DNA from: Fragilariopsis cylindrus CCMP1102
Taxonomy: Eukaryota; Bacillariophyta; Bacillariophyceae; Bacillariales; Bacillariaceae
DNA: 64,000 bases
Direction of reading: 5' to 3'
Assembly (NCBI GenBank): GCA_900095095.1
Contig: FMBT01000338.1
Coordinates: 62,001 to 126,000 of the forward strand
Within the stretch, counting starts at the first letter, position 1. Every line of letters starts with the position of its first letter. The position numbers and the translations under genes are program-made. A model generated the notes under the pieces. The model worked only from the letters and a program-made list of their open reading frames with translations, had not been told where the DNA came from and did no database searches. Below are positions 22,604-34,545 of this stretch, piece after piece.

Positions 22604-23651
22604 TTTTAAACTAGAAGCTTAGTTATCTATTTGGTCTTTGTTGCTGACAAAATAAATCGTTTCAGCCAGACAAGATACTCCCTTTTTGATGTGCTTCTTA
22701 GCTTACCGGTATGTATGTATGTATGTTTGTTTATTTGTTTTGATTGTCGTTGTTCTGAAATTTGAATTTTGTGTTTTTTTTGTTTTCTGTCGAAGATTCC
22801 TTCGAATGTGATGACGTCATTCATCGATCGGTCCAAAAAATAATATAGATGTGTTTACAGAGATTCCCCCTTCCCTCCAATGAAAAAGCGAAAACAAGAA
22901 TTCAAAGATCATCATCAGTGTTCTCTTACCGTCGTAAGTTACTTCACTGGCGCAAAGCAAGAATTGAAACACAAACATCATACCGTACGGTAGATACAAA
23001 ACAGCATCGTCAAACAACAATCATTATCAATTTGAGAAGCAAAAGCAAACAATGATGATTGACTCGTTAAGACGACAAACTTCACGATTCGGAACGGCGA
23101 TTTCATGATCTAACAGATACCGTATCCACACAAAAAAGTACGATAAGTGAGATGATGGTAGAAAAGCGTGAAATTCTTCAACGAATAGACGATGCAGTTA
23201 CCATACGACTCTCCAAACGGAGGAAATGTTCGATGAGAAGATAAATTAGAACTATGTCAACAATTAGACGATGAGGTATCAAAAACGAAATAAGGAACGA
23301 TTTATATATCGTAAACAATTACAAGAAGAAGTTTAACAAACGGAAAGAAGCAGAAAAAACGCAGCTGTTGCAGCTGTTCAAATCACGACGAAGAAGGAGA
23401 CAAAGAGAGAGAGGAAGAATTGTTTCTCTAACTAGTCAAATGACAATAATAATACTCAAGAGGGCGGGGCTATAATATAATAAATGGTACATGAACAGTA
23501 ATTTGTAAGAAAGTAGATTTGATATAGAACTGTTGTAAAGTAATACGCCCAAAAGGTTTAAGATTTGTAGATCGAGAATAGAACTACAGTATATATTATG
23601 ATTTCATATTATAGTCCTAGTACATTTCTGCGATTTCTTTTTTAAGTGAAT
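22604..23651. other. intergenic, possible eroded coiled-coil coding sequence on + at 23095-23440
   Basis: The plus strand between about 23095 and 23440 reads in pieces as a Lys/Glu/Gln-rich coiled-coil sequence (VEKREILQRIDDAV, then ELCQQLDDEVSKTK, then RKQLQEEV and AAVAAVQITTKKETKRERK) in changing frames with stops. It could be a relic of a gene. The rest is unassigned. Confidence 0.35.
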
Positions 23652-25671
23652 TCAAAACACTAAGTCATCATCACTATCTCTAGTCGAATAGTTGCTTTTG
23701 TCGTCATCATCGCTGTTGTTGTATCCTTCATTAATATCACGAGGAGGAATGACTCTATCAATACCAGTATTGCTTGTGTTGTTTTCATTGATGACGCCAT
23801 CGGCTTTTTCTTTCTCACTGTCACTTAAACATGACATATCAATAACGACTTGTTCCTGTTCGCTATTATTGCTGTTGTTGTTGTTGTTTAAATCATCAAA
23901 CCGTTGTTCTTGATCTTGTTGATTTTGTTGACTTAATTTAGTCGCAACTAGATTAGTTGTTGTTACGATAGCTTGACGTGCCTGTTCAATTGTTTTATTT
24001 AATTGTTTCCCTAAGTATCCTAACATCAACACCTGTTGGAATGCAGTTTCTAATTCTTTGTTTAGTATACCTAGATTTTGTACCTGTTCTACTGCAATTT
24101 CCAATAGTCCTTGCCGTACTTTGCGTACTGTTGGTAATACTGTATTAACTGCTATATTGTCATCTACCTCGTTGCTTCGTTTTCTATTACTGATGGTGGC
24201 GGCGGTAGTAACAAACTCATCGATTGCATCTACTAAGTCTTTTCTTGCCATTGCTGGTTCAACTTCTAATTGCTGAGGAGGTCGGTGTGGTGATACGTGT
24301 GCTGTTTTTTTTTGACGTTTGCTGTTTCCATTGTCTTTGTTAATGTTGCCGTTGTCGTTCTCACTGACATTGCTATTATCATTTTCTTCTTCACTTGGTA
24401 GAAGCTGTTGTTGTTGTTGCTGTTGCTGCTGCTGATGGCGTATTTTTGTTGTTGAAGTACTTGTAAAGATCGAATACTATCTTTATAACGATTTTGTTGT
24501 TGTTCTTCACCACAATTATCATGCTGCTGCTTATATCGATGTTGTTGTCGCTGCTCCTGTTGGTGTTCTAATTGTCGACGCTTATTACTATAAGTAGTAT
24601 TCGATACAGCAACCGGATGCATGATAATCTCACGATTATTTTTCTCATAGCACGATCTCGCTGTTGCTGTTGATGTTGTTGCTTTTTCTGTTGCTTCTGT
24701 TAATGCTCTGGATGATAACGACGATACGACTGTTGCTGCAGCTAATTCTGTGAATGCTTTGGATGATAACGACTTTGGTAACTCGTTCAGACTATTCTCG
24801 TTTGTACTATTCGTATCATTGTCATTGCTATTGTCGTCTACTCCCTCGTCACCTAAATTCCTCATCGCTGTCCAGAATTTATTCACCCCAAATTGTTGTT
24901 CTTTCCTGCTGGCATCATTTTTACGTTTTCTTATTAATTTATCACGAGTACGTCCACGTTCTACATCGGTAGCACGAGAACAAAATATACGATGTTGTCC
25001 CATCCCTTTTATATGATATAATTCACCACAATCAGGACATTCTTTAAATTCAACTTTCGACCACCCTCCATTACTAGTAGTAGAAATGGGACCACAAACT
25101 GTGACAACATTATTTGCTGGTGTTGTGGATGCGGTGGAAGTTCTATTTCTATGGTTGAGGATGGTATTATTGAGGATGATATAGAAGAAGGTAGTCGTTG
25201 TGCAGCAGCACCACAACCATGAACAGCTGCTTCTACTTCTTGTTGGACACCCCGTTCATCGACTTCTTTGTTTTTTTCTTCCTCTTTCACGGCTGCTGCT
25301 ACTATTGCTGCTACTGTGACAAAGTTAGAATCAGCAGCATCGTCAGTAGCTCTAATAGCTGTGACTGCTGCTGCTGATGCTGCTACTTCTTCTGCAGTTA
25401 ACGCCACATTGATTGTTGTTGCTGCTTTATTTCGAACGCATTCATCGTCATCGTCGTCGTTGTTGTTTTTGTTGTTGACTTTTTCACGTTCTTGAGCTCC
25501 TATTTTCGACTGCTCTTCGTTCATTTTTTCGTTTTCGTTTTCGTTTACGTTGTTGATACTTCTACTAGCTGATGATGAAGTGATGTTGTACAGTATCTCC
25601 TCCTGTTGATGATGATAGTTGACATCGCAGGCGACATCACATATAATATTTCCGCTTCTAATAGATAACAA
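23652..25671 (-). CDS. Zn-finger-like, poly-Q/Asn-rich protein of unknown function, frame changes twice
   Basis: One locus read in three frames. The first part (25671 to about 25100) is acidic and Ala-rich, starting M-L-S-I-R-S-G. The middle (to about 24440) has CPDCGELYHIKGMGQHRIFC, a C-x2-C...H-x3-C arrangement resembling a single zinc finger, then a basic stretch (RTRDKLIRKRKND). The last part (to 23652) has a Gln run, SKRQKK, and a helical segment (about 24010-24250) with heptad-like hydrophobics, then an acidic tail. The switch near 24430 falls in a CAG/CAA run and no adequate intron fits. The switch near 25100-25150 could be an indel or a missed intron. A nuclear DNA- or RNA-binding role is a guess from the basic and zinc-binding features only. 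Confidence 0.5.
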
Positions 25672-26400
25672 GTTTTGTGGTTTACCGCATCATTAGAAGT
25701 TTAAATGAGAGCATGAATGTCAGAGACAATAATTCGTCCTTTTATGATGATGTAAAATACAACAAAGCACATATTTTAACAATATAATTGATTTTTGTTT
25801 CTTAAGTAAGAAGGAAGCATCATGTTTTGGATAATATCACTCAATCGTGCTTGATGTTCTTGATTGGTTGATTGATTGATTCGCTTCTTTTTACTTTACA
25901 TACATTATTTCTGAACGCTGACCGGCATCGGCACGTGGTATTGGTCTCACGACAAGAATTATTCGCCTATTTTGAATTGCAATTCCGCTTATTCGTAATT
26001 AATTTATATTTACTTAGTAACATCATTATGTACATACGACGTAAATATTCATATTCCTACAAATAAATATAATAATACAGTACGCGGCATATTTGAAAAT
26101 ATTAATTATGCACTATTTGCCTATGTAGTAGTAAGAATTGGCCCAACGGTTAATGGGAAAAATTGGAATTCGAATCAATTGAATTTTTCACGTTTAGCTA
26201 CTGTACTTGAAGTAAGTTACTGCTGTACTAACCAAAGATCTCGTACGGCGTCACGAAGGATCGTCAGAGTAGCGTTTAAGTTTGTACAGTTCTATTACCT
26301 GCACATACACAGTAATCATCTATTCTTGTTTCTTCTCATTATTCTCATTTCTCGATCATTCATTTCGTTTTTTATATCTGCTCTGAAATAAATAAAAGTA
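25672..26400. other. intergenic, no supported gene
   Basis: AT-rich spacer between two divergent loci. A GATT tetramer run lies at about 25862-25881. No RNA gene or repeat array is evident. Confidence 0.45.
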
Positions 26401-27909
26401 TGAAGATTGTTTCGTTACAAACCAGTCGTCATTGTTCTGTTTCATCGTCGGCGTCGTCGTTGTTGTTGGTTATTACTATCCAATGCTGTCGTCGATGCTA
26501 CTCCCATGGCTACAGAAACAAATGAATGTTTGAATCCAGTATTGGTGATGTACTGTTGTTTGGTGGTATTTGTGAACCAGATTGTTATTGTATCCCTGAT
26601 CGTGACCCATGTGAGGAATGTCCTACTTAGATAATCGTGTTATTGCTGCATCAGCTCAAGGACAAGAAGATGCAAACTTCTTTAATTCATTAGAAATTGA
26701 TAATGTTAATACATTATATTTTTTTAATACAACAAATAACGTTACTGGTGGTTGTCAACCATATCCAACAGTTGCACAATTTTTACAAGTACCAGTTTGT
26801 GATGGTCTTATTCAAGGATTATCGTTGTTATCAGACGACGACGACGACAGTAGTAAGAAGATGGGTAAGAAGTCTAAAAAGAGTAAGAAGTCTAAAAAGA
26901 AAAAAGGACGTCTTGATGATGATGATGATGAAGACGTTCAATATCAATGTTCATTTGATTATGGAACGGATATTTGTGAATCAAATAAATACAATCTCGT
27001 ACAAGAAATGGTTAAACCAACGAACAACAAGAAGAAGGGTAAGAAGAATAAGAAGACGAAGGCGAAGAATGATGAAAGCAACACATTCATTACACATGAA
27101 GGTACATGTGGTGTATGTAGTACATCAAAAGATCTAGCTATTAATTTATCACCAACACTCGATGGGATGCATTCGCTTGTACAGTAACTGCACAAGGTGA
27201 TTCCCAAGATCCAGCACAAATTGTGTCTGTATTTCCAAATTTAATTATTGTTTTCAAAATATTGGTTTCACATCCGATTGTGCATTTATTTGGGCAAGTA
27301 ATGGATTGAATACATTATTAACATTATTTGGGGTACTTCAACAATTTCAACAAAGTGGTGTACCACCTCTTCCTGGACCTGCATTACCAGCATCATGTAT
27401 TGAATGTGCATTAGATTGTGCGACTGGTGATCCAACCACAAATCCAGCATGTGGTTTACCTATTAGTCCAGGTACATGTGAATTAACACCATGTTTTTCA
27501 TGTGATGAGGATGCATCTGGTGCAATTTTTAAACAATATAGTGGCAGGACACGACGTAATTCTGGTATAGTAACAACAAGACAAGTACCTTTTGATCCTT
27601 TTCCATTTGTTGGTACGAAACGTGAATGTAGTACTATATCTAATATTAAACAACCATCACGGACTTGTCCTACACCAGCACCTACAGCAGCACCTTCAGC
27701 ATACCTACGGCGTACCTACGGCAACTAGTTTTCCATCTAGTATTCCTGGATCTGGATCACCGTTCGAACCTTTTCGTAATCTGATTGAAGAAGAAGAGAG
27801 AGGAAGAGAATGTACGTTAATTAATGGAATGCGAACGAGAATGGTCCTCACCTTGCGTGATGACATCCCCAGAACGACAGAGCAGAAGCGACTAAGAGGC
27901 GAAAGGTAA
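26401..27909 (+). pseudogene. relic of a secreted Cys-rich diatom family (CDEDxSGxxFKQ / RTRRNSG signature)
   Basis: Similarity runs through the locus but the frame changes at least four times. An N-terminal hydrophobic stretch near 26401-26490 resembles a signal peptide. It is followed by Cys-rich text (ICEPDCYCIPDRDPCEECP), then NRVIAASAQGQ, two Lys-rich blocks (GKKSKKSKKSKKKK; KKKGKKNKKTKAK) separated by acidic runs, then GVCSTSKDLAINLSPTL, QNIGFTSDCAFIWAS and CFSCDEDASGAIFKQYSGRTRRNSG, and finally a PTPAPTAAPS tail. This order resembles an uncharacterised secreted family that I recall from diatoms and haptophytes. With so many frame changes it is either a pseudogene or a badly called region. 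Lys-rich blocks between Cys domains are unusual. Confidence 0.6.
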
Positions 27910-28302
27910 TTAGTTAAATTAACAAACTAAGCAATGATTGTTTATGTAAGAAGAAAATGGAAATGGAACGTAAGAATAAAATTCAGTGAAGAAGTCAAAT
28001 AATAGATATATTATATAACAGTATATTGTACACAGTATGAATACAGTACACGTGTTGATGAAGTAAAGGAACGGAAGAAAGATTTTAGTAAACAACTATA
28101 GCTAATTATATTCTATCAGATTTAGTATGCAATTAATAGTTTTATATACATTATTTATTTATCTGTGCGTAGCGAGAAGTACTAGACTGTACTAGTGTTT
28201 TTTGTGTTAAAATACTGAGTTTCGTTGCATTGCAATTATTCAGTAACTATTGAAAGATGTGGCTGGCGAACATAGCTAGCTAGCTAGATAAAACTAACTG
28301 CA
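27910..28302. other. intergenic left of the MITE
   Basis: AT-rich spacer with a TAGC run just before the element (about 28274-28287). No gene is supported. Confidence 0.45.
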
Positions 28303-28516
28303 GTAGGCGTAAGACACGTGTCACTATGAAATGACCGACCAGGACAGACCATATGAGTTGAATGACTAGTAAGGATTAAACACACAGAACACACGAGTAG
28401 ATAAGTAAGTAGCCGATCATAGAGAGCAGCAACTAAGCGCACACTTCTAATAAACACTATTACATACGTTAATAGCATAGGAGTCATCAGTCTAGTGACA
28501 CGTGTCTTACGCCTAC
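28303..28516. mobile_element. 214-bp MITE with perfect 22-bp terminal inverted repeats
   Basis: The left end (28303-28324) is GTAGGCGTAAGACACGTGTC followed by AC, and the right end (28495-28516) is its exact reverse complement. The repeat contains GACACGTGTC, itself a palindrome. If the target duplication is TA, at 28304-28305 and 28514-28515, the element proper is 28306-28513 and starts GGCGTAAG, as in Tc1/mariner-derived MITEs. No longer flanking duplication is seen. There is no coding capacity. Perfect termini imply recent activity or gene conversion. Confidence 0.85.
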
Positions 28517-28658
28517 AACTATTACTAGGATTACTACAGTATGGTTTATATTCTTATTCACTCTTTTGATATTTGATACTATTAATTGTTGTTACTACAA
28601 GAACTACTACTAACTAAGTAGGACCACTACTGTACATAGATGTTGTACTAGTCCTACT

Positions 28659-29834
28659 CTACTCTGGTCTACTTTGCTTTACTGCACTAACACTATTATT
28701 GCACTCCAGGGTGCTCTCTACGTCCTTACAAAATTGTTTATGCATTGACCAATCTTCAATTTGACATTTCTTGGAACAATATTTGGATGCTAAACATGAT
28801 GAACAACTACGTAATTGTTTTTTAGGATATTCCTTTCTACAACCAATACAAAAACCTAACTTTTGACCACCATTTACTTTTATTTGTTGTTTGCCTTTTT
28901 TTTAATTTCTTTCATACAATTACAATTACTGCAATTATTTGAAGCACCTAAAGTTCCACGTGCTAGTACATTAATCATACCACGGTCTGTCATAATATCC
29001 CGACAATACCTACGATGTTTATCAACATCAACAACAATGGTACTTGTAGTACCATCATCCTCGTCCTCATCCGCAGCCGATGATGATAATGATAATGAAT
29101 TTGATATTCCCATTTTTTTCATGTGTATTATTGCAGATGGTACATGTTGATATTTAACATCAATCGCTAAAGCAAGTAATGATCTAATAATTCCTTTACG
29201 TTGGTTCGTCATAACATTATCATTTCCTTCACGTTGCTGTTTATCATGTAATAAATATAATCCAGTACAAACAGCAAAAACAAATCTACCAAATTCTGGT
29301 TGAATTAATGTACGTACATGTTTGTTAGTAAATTTCATATTCAGATCATCTCCTGCTGTTGTTGTTGTTGTTGTTTTTGTGCTGGTTGGATGATGACTAC
29401 TATTACTGTTACTGTCACTACCATTATTATCAATACGCAAAGCTATAGCCATATCCGATCTATATTTTACATAATCGTCACAGCAATCATGATATTCATT
29501 TTTATACAAAAATCTGTCTTCTGTACTACCATGAAAGCAACAACTGTTACTACTATGATCATCGACATCGTCACCGCTATATCTATTATCATCATTTACG
29601 TCTACTACGTTTATTGTGTTTGTGCTTGTGTTACTGTTTATTTTTGCCAACATTAATGTCGCTCCCAACGTAGATGTGATATAGCCAATAGTAGAATCAG
29701 CGGTTATTCCGCCATTATAGTGGTAGTAGAAGCAGTCAGTAGCAGTCGTAATAGAAGTATTGTTTGATGCTACTATTGCACCACCACTACTAGTTCTACC
29801 GTCACGATTTTTCTTTTTGTTGTTGATTCTTCCC

Positions 29835-29836
<2 letters not shown>
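28659..29836 (-). CDS. MYND-type zinc-finger protein, frame break at a homopolymer
   Basis: The likely start is M-G-R-I-N at 29834-29836, just downstream of a TA repeat; a longer start inside the repeat would give an unlikely I-Y-I-Y run. The body has EFGRFVFAVCTGLYLLHDKQ followed by an Arg/Leu-rich helix (RKGIIRSLLALAID), a layout common in diatom MYND proteins. The C terminus carries the finger: C-x2-C, then C-x2-C, YCSKKCQIEDWSMHKQFC, ending S-R-P-E at the stop 28659-28661. The frame before the finger ends early because an eight-T run (28896-28903 on +) is one base off. A homopolymer call error is the simplest reason. MYND fingers bind Pro-rich peptides in transcriptional or signalling complexes; the partner here is unknown. 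Confidence 0.72.

Positions 29837-29872
<36 letters not shown>
29837..29872. repeat. TA dinucleotide repeat at the MYND gene start
   Basis: An uninterrupted TA run of about 18 units abuts the probable start codon of the MYND gene, so it lies in its 5' leader. Confidence 0.9.
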
Positions 29873-29878
<6 letters not shown>

Positions 29879-30780
29879 TGAATTGAATTGAATTGAATCA
29901 ATCAAACCCAATCCGCACAATCCAGTATATAATCGAATCAATCTAGAATTCGTTTCTCTTATTGTGTTGCTATAATAGCTAAAATCTATCTACTGTAGTG
30001 CTATTATAGCGGCGAATACGTGAGAGAATCAAATAAGTCAATACACTGTATAGTCAGTTAATAGTTGTAGCACTATTTTCTTTTATGTAAAATCCCTCCC
30101 GATTTATTTTGTTTGATGAGTTTGCGTTTGTCGGGTCCTCGCTTGTTTTACTGAAAGTCTTCTACCTGGTATTGTTCTATAATAAATAATGAAGATTGGA
30201 TGATGTGATGAGAAATGTATCATGCTGTAATCATTCATTTCTCATCAACATTTACCCACCTTTTATCTTACTACGTAATATCTACCGATGCTACGTCAGT
30301 ATGCCAATCTGTTATCTTCTTTTTCAAATCTTCTCTTTCAAATCTTCTTTTCCTATTTCGCGCTACTACCACAAAAGCCTCACATCCCCAACAAAGTATA
30401 CGCGTCTACCCGATAGGCCCAGAGAAATCGCATCGAACGTTACGCGATACCTCGCGGTGGACAAAGATATTTTCAACTTGTTATTTTTTACAGTAGGATT
30501 TTACAGTGGTGTGTGAATGCGCTGTAAAAATAAATTTGACTTGTATTTTTACACTGCTTTTTCACTTGGTGCATGTCTGAAATTAGCACTGTATTAAGAA
30601 TACGCGTGTTGTGCGCGGTGGTAATAGTAGTACTGTACCTCCTTTTTTATCTTAAGACAAGAAAAACCACCGTAATACAAGTAGTAATAGTAGTATTACT
30701 TGTTAGCGAACGTCGCCAAAGAAATCTTGTCATCAACTTTATGTTGTTATTCGTCTACTGCATCCTCGTCTACGTCTGCG
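29873..30780. other. intergenic, no supported gene
   Basis: It contains overlapping short plus-strand ORFs around 30196-30516 without recognisable domains. A CGCGATACCTCGCG-like string near 30443 is shared with the transposon copies at 11-14 kb but has no further extended similarity. Confidence 0.4.
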
Positions 30781-30782
30781 TC

Positions 30783-31110
30783 TCCGTATGTGCTCAGAAA
30801 TTTTCAAATGCACAATAATTTTACATTTGCATGCTTTTCCATCAAGGATTGATGCTGAGCTGCGTCACATGCACTATTAGTAGTACCATTTGAAGCTGCC
30901 TCTTGCTCAAGACTGAGAACACTATGTGCGACCTTCCATTACTTCAGCCTTGGCGGCGACAGCATCGGGAGCACTAGTAGTACCTTGTTGCCTCGTTAGA
31001 GACGGCGCATGAGGAGCATACCGAGTAGTCAAAACAAGCACAACAAGCGGACTAATCAATGTTTGACTCCTTGGCGACATTACCTTGTCACCAAGTACCG
31101 TGAGCATACA
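30783..31110 (-). pseudogene. partial second copy of the NADPH-oxidase-like C terminus
   Basis: The minus strand around 30795-30865 encodes L-D-G-K-A-C-K-C-K-I-I-V-H, matching G-K-A-C-T-C-K-L-I-V-H at the end of the neighbouring oxidase locus. The DNA at about 30783-30865 and 31437-31520 is clearly similar (TGCACAATAA-TTTACAT-TGCATGCTTT-CC). Only the tail is recognisable. It probably arose by tandem duplication of the oxidase 3' end. Confidence 0.55.
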
Positions 31111-31448
31111 ACACCTAAGCCCAAGAAGAGCACCTTTCCCTTAGATTTTTTCTTCTTACTTTTTGATAATCATGTCTCGTTTTTCAGTTGTGATTTTCTT
31201 TTCCGAACAACCCTAAAAATTGTACTGTCTCGTTTTTATTACTGTATGATTTGACAGAAAATCAATACTGTAGCTCAATACTCGTAGAATAAAATAGAAC
31301 GAAGAAAGAAAATATATACATATAGCGTAAATATGATAAGTTGTTATATATTTTATTGTATTCAGTAGTACCGTAATTGTTTTAGTTCAGATCAGTTCTG
31401 GTTTGTTTTGTTCTTCGTGTTGTTGCTTTGTTTTGTGTGTGTGTGTGT

Positions 31449-34400
31449 TCAGAAGTTTTCAGTATGCACAATAAGTTTACATGTGCATGCTTTCCCATAG
31501 AGCATTTTCTCAGAGAATTGATGATGAGCTGTAATTTCAGCTGCAAAGGTTTGCAAATCAGCTGCAATAGCGGGAGCACCACAAAAGAAAACACCGACTG
31601 ATGATTTGCCTACTGGATTTGTTGCATGAGCTTTTGCTATAGCCTTAAGAAAAATTACTCCCAATTTGGACGGCCCTGATAAAAGAAGTAGTCTCTGTTG
31701 TGCTGGCGTAACGATGATGCTATAAGGTCACTACCCAATATTTTATAGATCAGACTTTCTCTTACGTTGGTATTCTCTTCCTTTTCTTTCTCTCGAGTGC
31801 CATAGAATTCCATTGAGAACGATCTTGATAGACTATCTTCTGCTGGTGGTAAAAGGCTCTTTGCTGCAAATATCAGTCCGGAATAGTATCGACTAATCAT
31901 AATCCCTTGAATGGAACATAAGCTCTCTTTTTTTGTGACACCAGTAATATACTTATCATTGTCATCCTTAGGGGGCTTCAACGTTGTGTAAAATATATGA
32001 AAGATTCTGACAGCATGTAATACAATCATAATACTAAAAAAATGAAGAGGACTAAGATATCCGCCTCGTCGTCGCTTTTTTACTATCCGCCTCGTCGTCG
32101 TTTTCTTCCACTAACGTCTTAATACTGAACCCAAGTGCAATACTATCAGCTATAACGAAACTGAATTCCAACCAGCATTTGAAAAGTCTAATATATCTAC
32201 CAGCACCTACGGCCAATATGGATACAATCACAATGGTGACATGAACAATCAATGCAATGAGGGTAATAATGTTACCAATATAGTAAGTATTCTGCCATCA
32301 CCAAACATTGTACTATCCATATAATTGTACCACCAAAAACAAAAAAGCAGAATAGAAACATAGATGTTGTTAATGAACCCAAAACTATCATCAGCACAAT
32401 ACAATAGGAGCGAATAGTCGATACATTCTGTTGGTCTTGCAAAGGAACAATACTAGCTGAGCGGGTGGCAATACTAGCTGAACGGGTAGTAGCAGGCTCT
32501 TTGATAGAATTGTGACCATCAATGTTCTTATTGATGATGTCGTCGTTGGTGCCATCGTCATCATCATCACCATTATCATCGTATCGTCATCGTCGTCTCG
32601 TCATCAAAGTCAAAGTTAAAGGGTGCGCTAACAAAAGTATCTGAACTATTGAACTTGACGTTCAGGTTCTATTATCGTTTTGGGTTTCTCCTCATTATTA
32701 TTTAAATTCATTATGGTCATGGTCCGTGAACGTTGTACTAAATATTTCCATATAGCTAATAGAGGTGTAACACCTACACCTGAACCAATAACAATAATAT
32801 GTTTATATTCAAGATAATTGCAGCAGGTGCACCGTGTGGTCCCTAATATATATTTGTGTTTGAATATTATTATTTGTTGCTGATATTACATTCGATGCAG
32901 CATACTTATATAATGCTTCAGTCCATCGACCCGATGACTTAATATAAAACATAATTTTCTTTTTTTCTCACTTGTATTGTTATCGGAATTGGTATCGCTA
33001 TTGCCGTTGTTTTTCTTTTTGTCTCCTTCATTATAATCATCGCAGTCGTAGCATCCCACAATCGTAAATGGATGCCATTCATATTTTGATATTGGTGGAA
33101 ATAATAATTCAGCGTATTGTCCGGGTGTATAAGAAAAATCTGGCGGACATTCCAAATAAGTTCCATAATGCGTTGATCTGAACATTCAGTATGTACTTTC
33201 ATTTCAATTACTTTTGTGGTTGTAATCTCGGATCCTCTCATAAATATATCAAATAAATATAGTATATTGGAAGTATTGCAAGTATAAAAAGCTTGGATTA
33301 CCGCCCATTGTACCATGAATAATAAGTAATGGATACACCAACGCTATACCTGTCATATGAAAAACCAAAACCATCGAAAACCTTTTGCTGTTTTACGAAA
33401 TGATGGTAGTGTAGTAATATAAAATGTAGAAAATATAATGACCAAATGTACCAGTAACCAACAATTGAGTTGTTGCTTTACCATCTCCCAAAGTCCATAT
33501 ACGAAATTTATTTTCTAAAAATACTTTTGTGGAATAATTAATAATTTGTGGTATTGTATGTACAATACATCCCATAACAATGATTAACAATGCAACAATA
33601 CGATGATATTTTGGCATAACTTATCAATAGGGAAACCAATTGGTATAATAGGTACAATATACTCCTAATCATAGTCCATAATATTTACATGCTGTTAATA
33701 GTAAAATTGCACAATTTAATGATACTAATCGTCCACCTAATCTTGCAATTGGCATTGTATATTTTAACACCTGGTTATCTATATCGTAACCACCTATTGG
33801 CGTGAATTGAATGCACCATAACCACCAACCAATACATTCACGCATATAAATAATGCACCTATGGAAGCAAGATTAAAAGGGGGTGGAAGTATAATGTCAG
33901 GAAGCAAGAGTAGTAAAAGGGAGTGGAGGTAAATCTGGATTTATAAACGAATTGCTCCTTTTTTGAGCGATTGGCAGCAGAATCTCTCAGCTAGCAGGAG
34001 TTGTACAGTACGAGAAGAGAACTTTCACTACTGTATCAAGTCGTGCTGCAGTTTATTTGTACTTTTAAAAGTGAAAAGCTGTTGCTTTAATTCATGCATA
34101 CCATCGTGATGACCATCACGAAACGAAGAACACAATACGTCGCCGACGATCGATCGATCGATCACACCATACGCGTATTTAGAAAAGAACATACCTAATG
34201 CAATCTCCATACCATGATTATAAAAAAATGCTTCAATACGTTCCATTTTCATAGAATTGAAATTCTGTGTTATACGGAGATTCTGTTGTCGTCCATTTAA
34301 TGCAAAATCAATTCTTCGTTGCTGTGAATTATTTTTACTATTATCACTGCTATATTATTATTCTGATTACGACAACTTGTTTGTTGATTTTGATTACTTT

Positions 34401-34545
34401 GATTTTGAGATAGTAGTAAATCAACTGACGATCGTTGTATCATACTTGATAGAATGGATGAATTTCTTTGAATATCAGTAGTATTAGTAGTAGGACTAGG
34501 ACTAGTAGGACTAGTACCATTACTATTGTGCAATAAATCGGTCAT
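31449..34545 (-). pseudogene. NADPH oxidase / ferric reductase-like gene, frame broken many times
   Basis: All parts of the family occur in order on the minus strand but in alternating frames. The N-terminal segment is about 34028-34545 (RIEAFFYNHGMEIALGMFF). The ferric-reductase core is about 33200-33880 (ARLGGRLVSLNCAILLLTACK; PKYHR and CIVHTIPQ; then FFHMTG and LLIIHG, which supply the paired haem His). The FAD domain is about 32886-33185 (PGQYAELLFPPISKYEWHPF). The NAD domain spans GPHGAPAA and VIGSGVGVTPLLAIWKYL (about 32730-32850), an extra hydrophobic insert (32052-32252), and RPNW then VGVFFCGAPAIAADL at the end (31449-31690). An intact enzyme would move electrons across a membrane to oxygen or ferric iron. 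Some breaks may be introns, but the number of frame changes points to a decayed gene or poor sequence. Confidence 0.7.

Noticed and set aside
30441-30460. Another transposon copy sharing CGCGATACCTCGCG
   Set aside because: The match is about 14 bp with no termini or arms nearby.
30196-30516. Overlapping plus-strand ORFs of about 100 aa
   Set aside because: No domain, signal peptide or consistent codon pattern.
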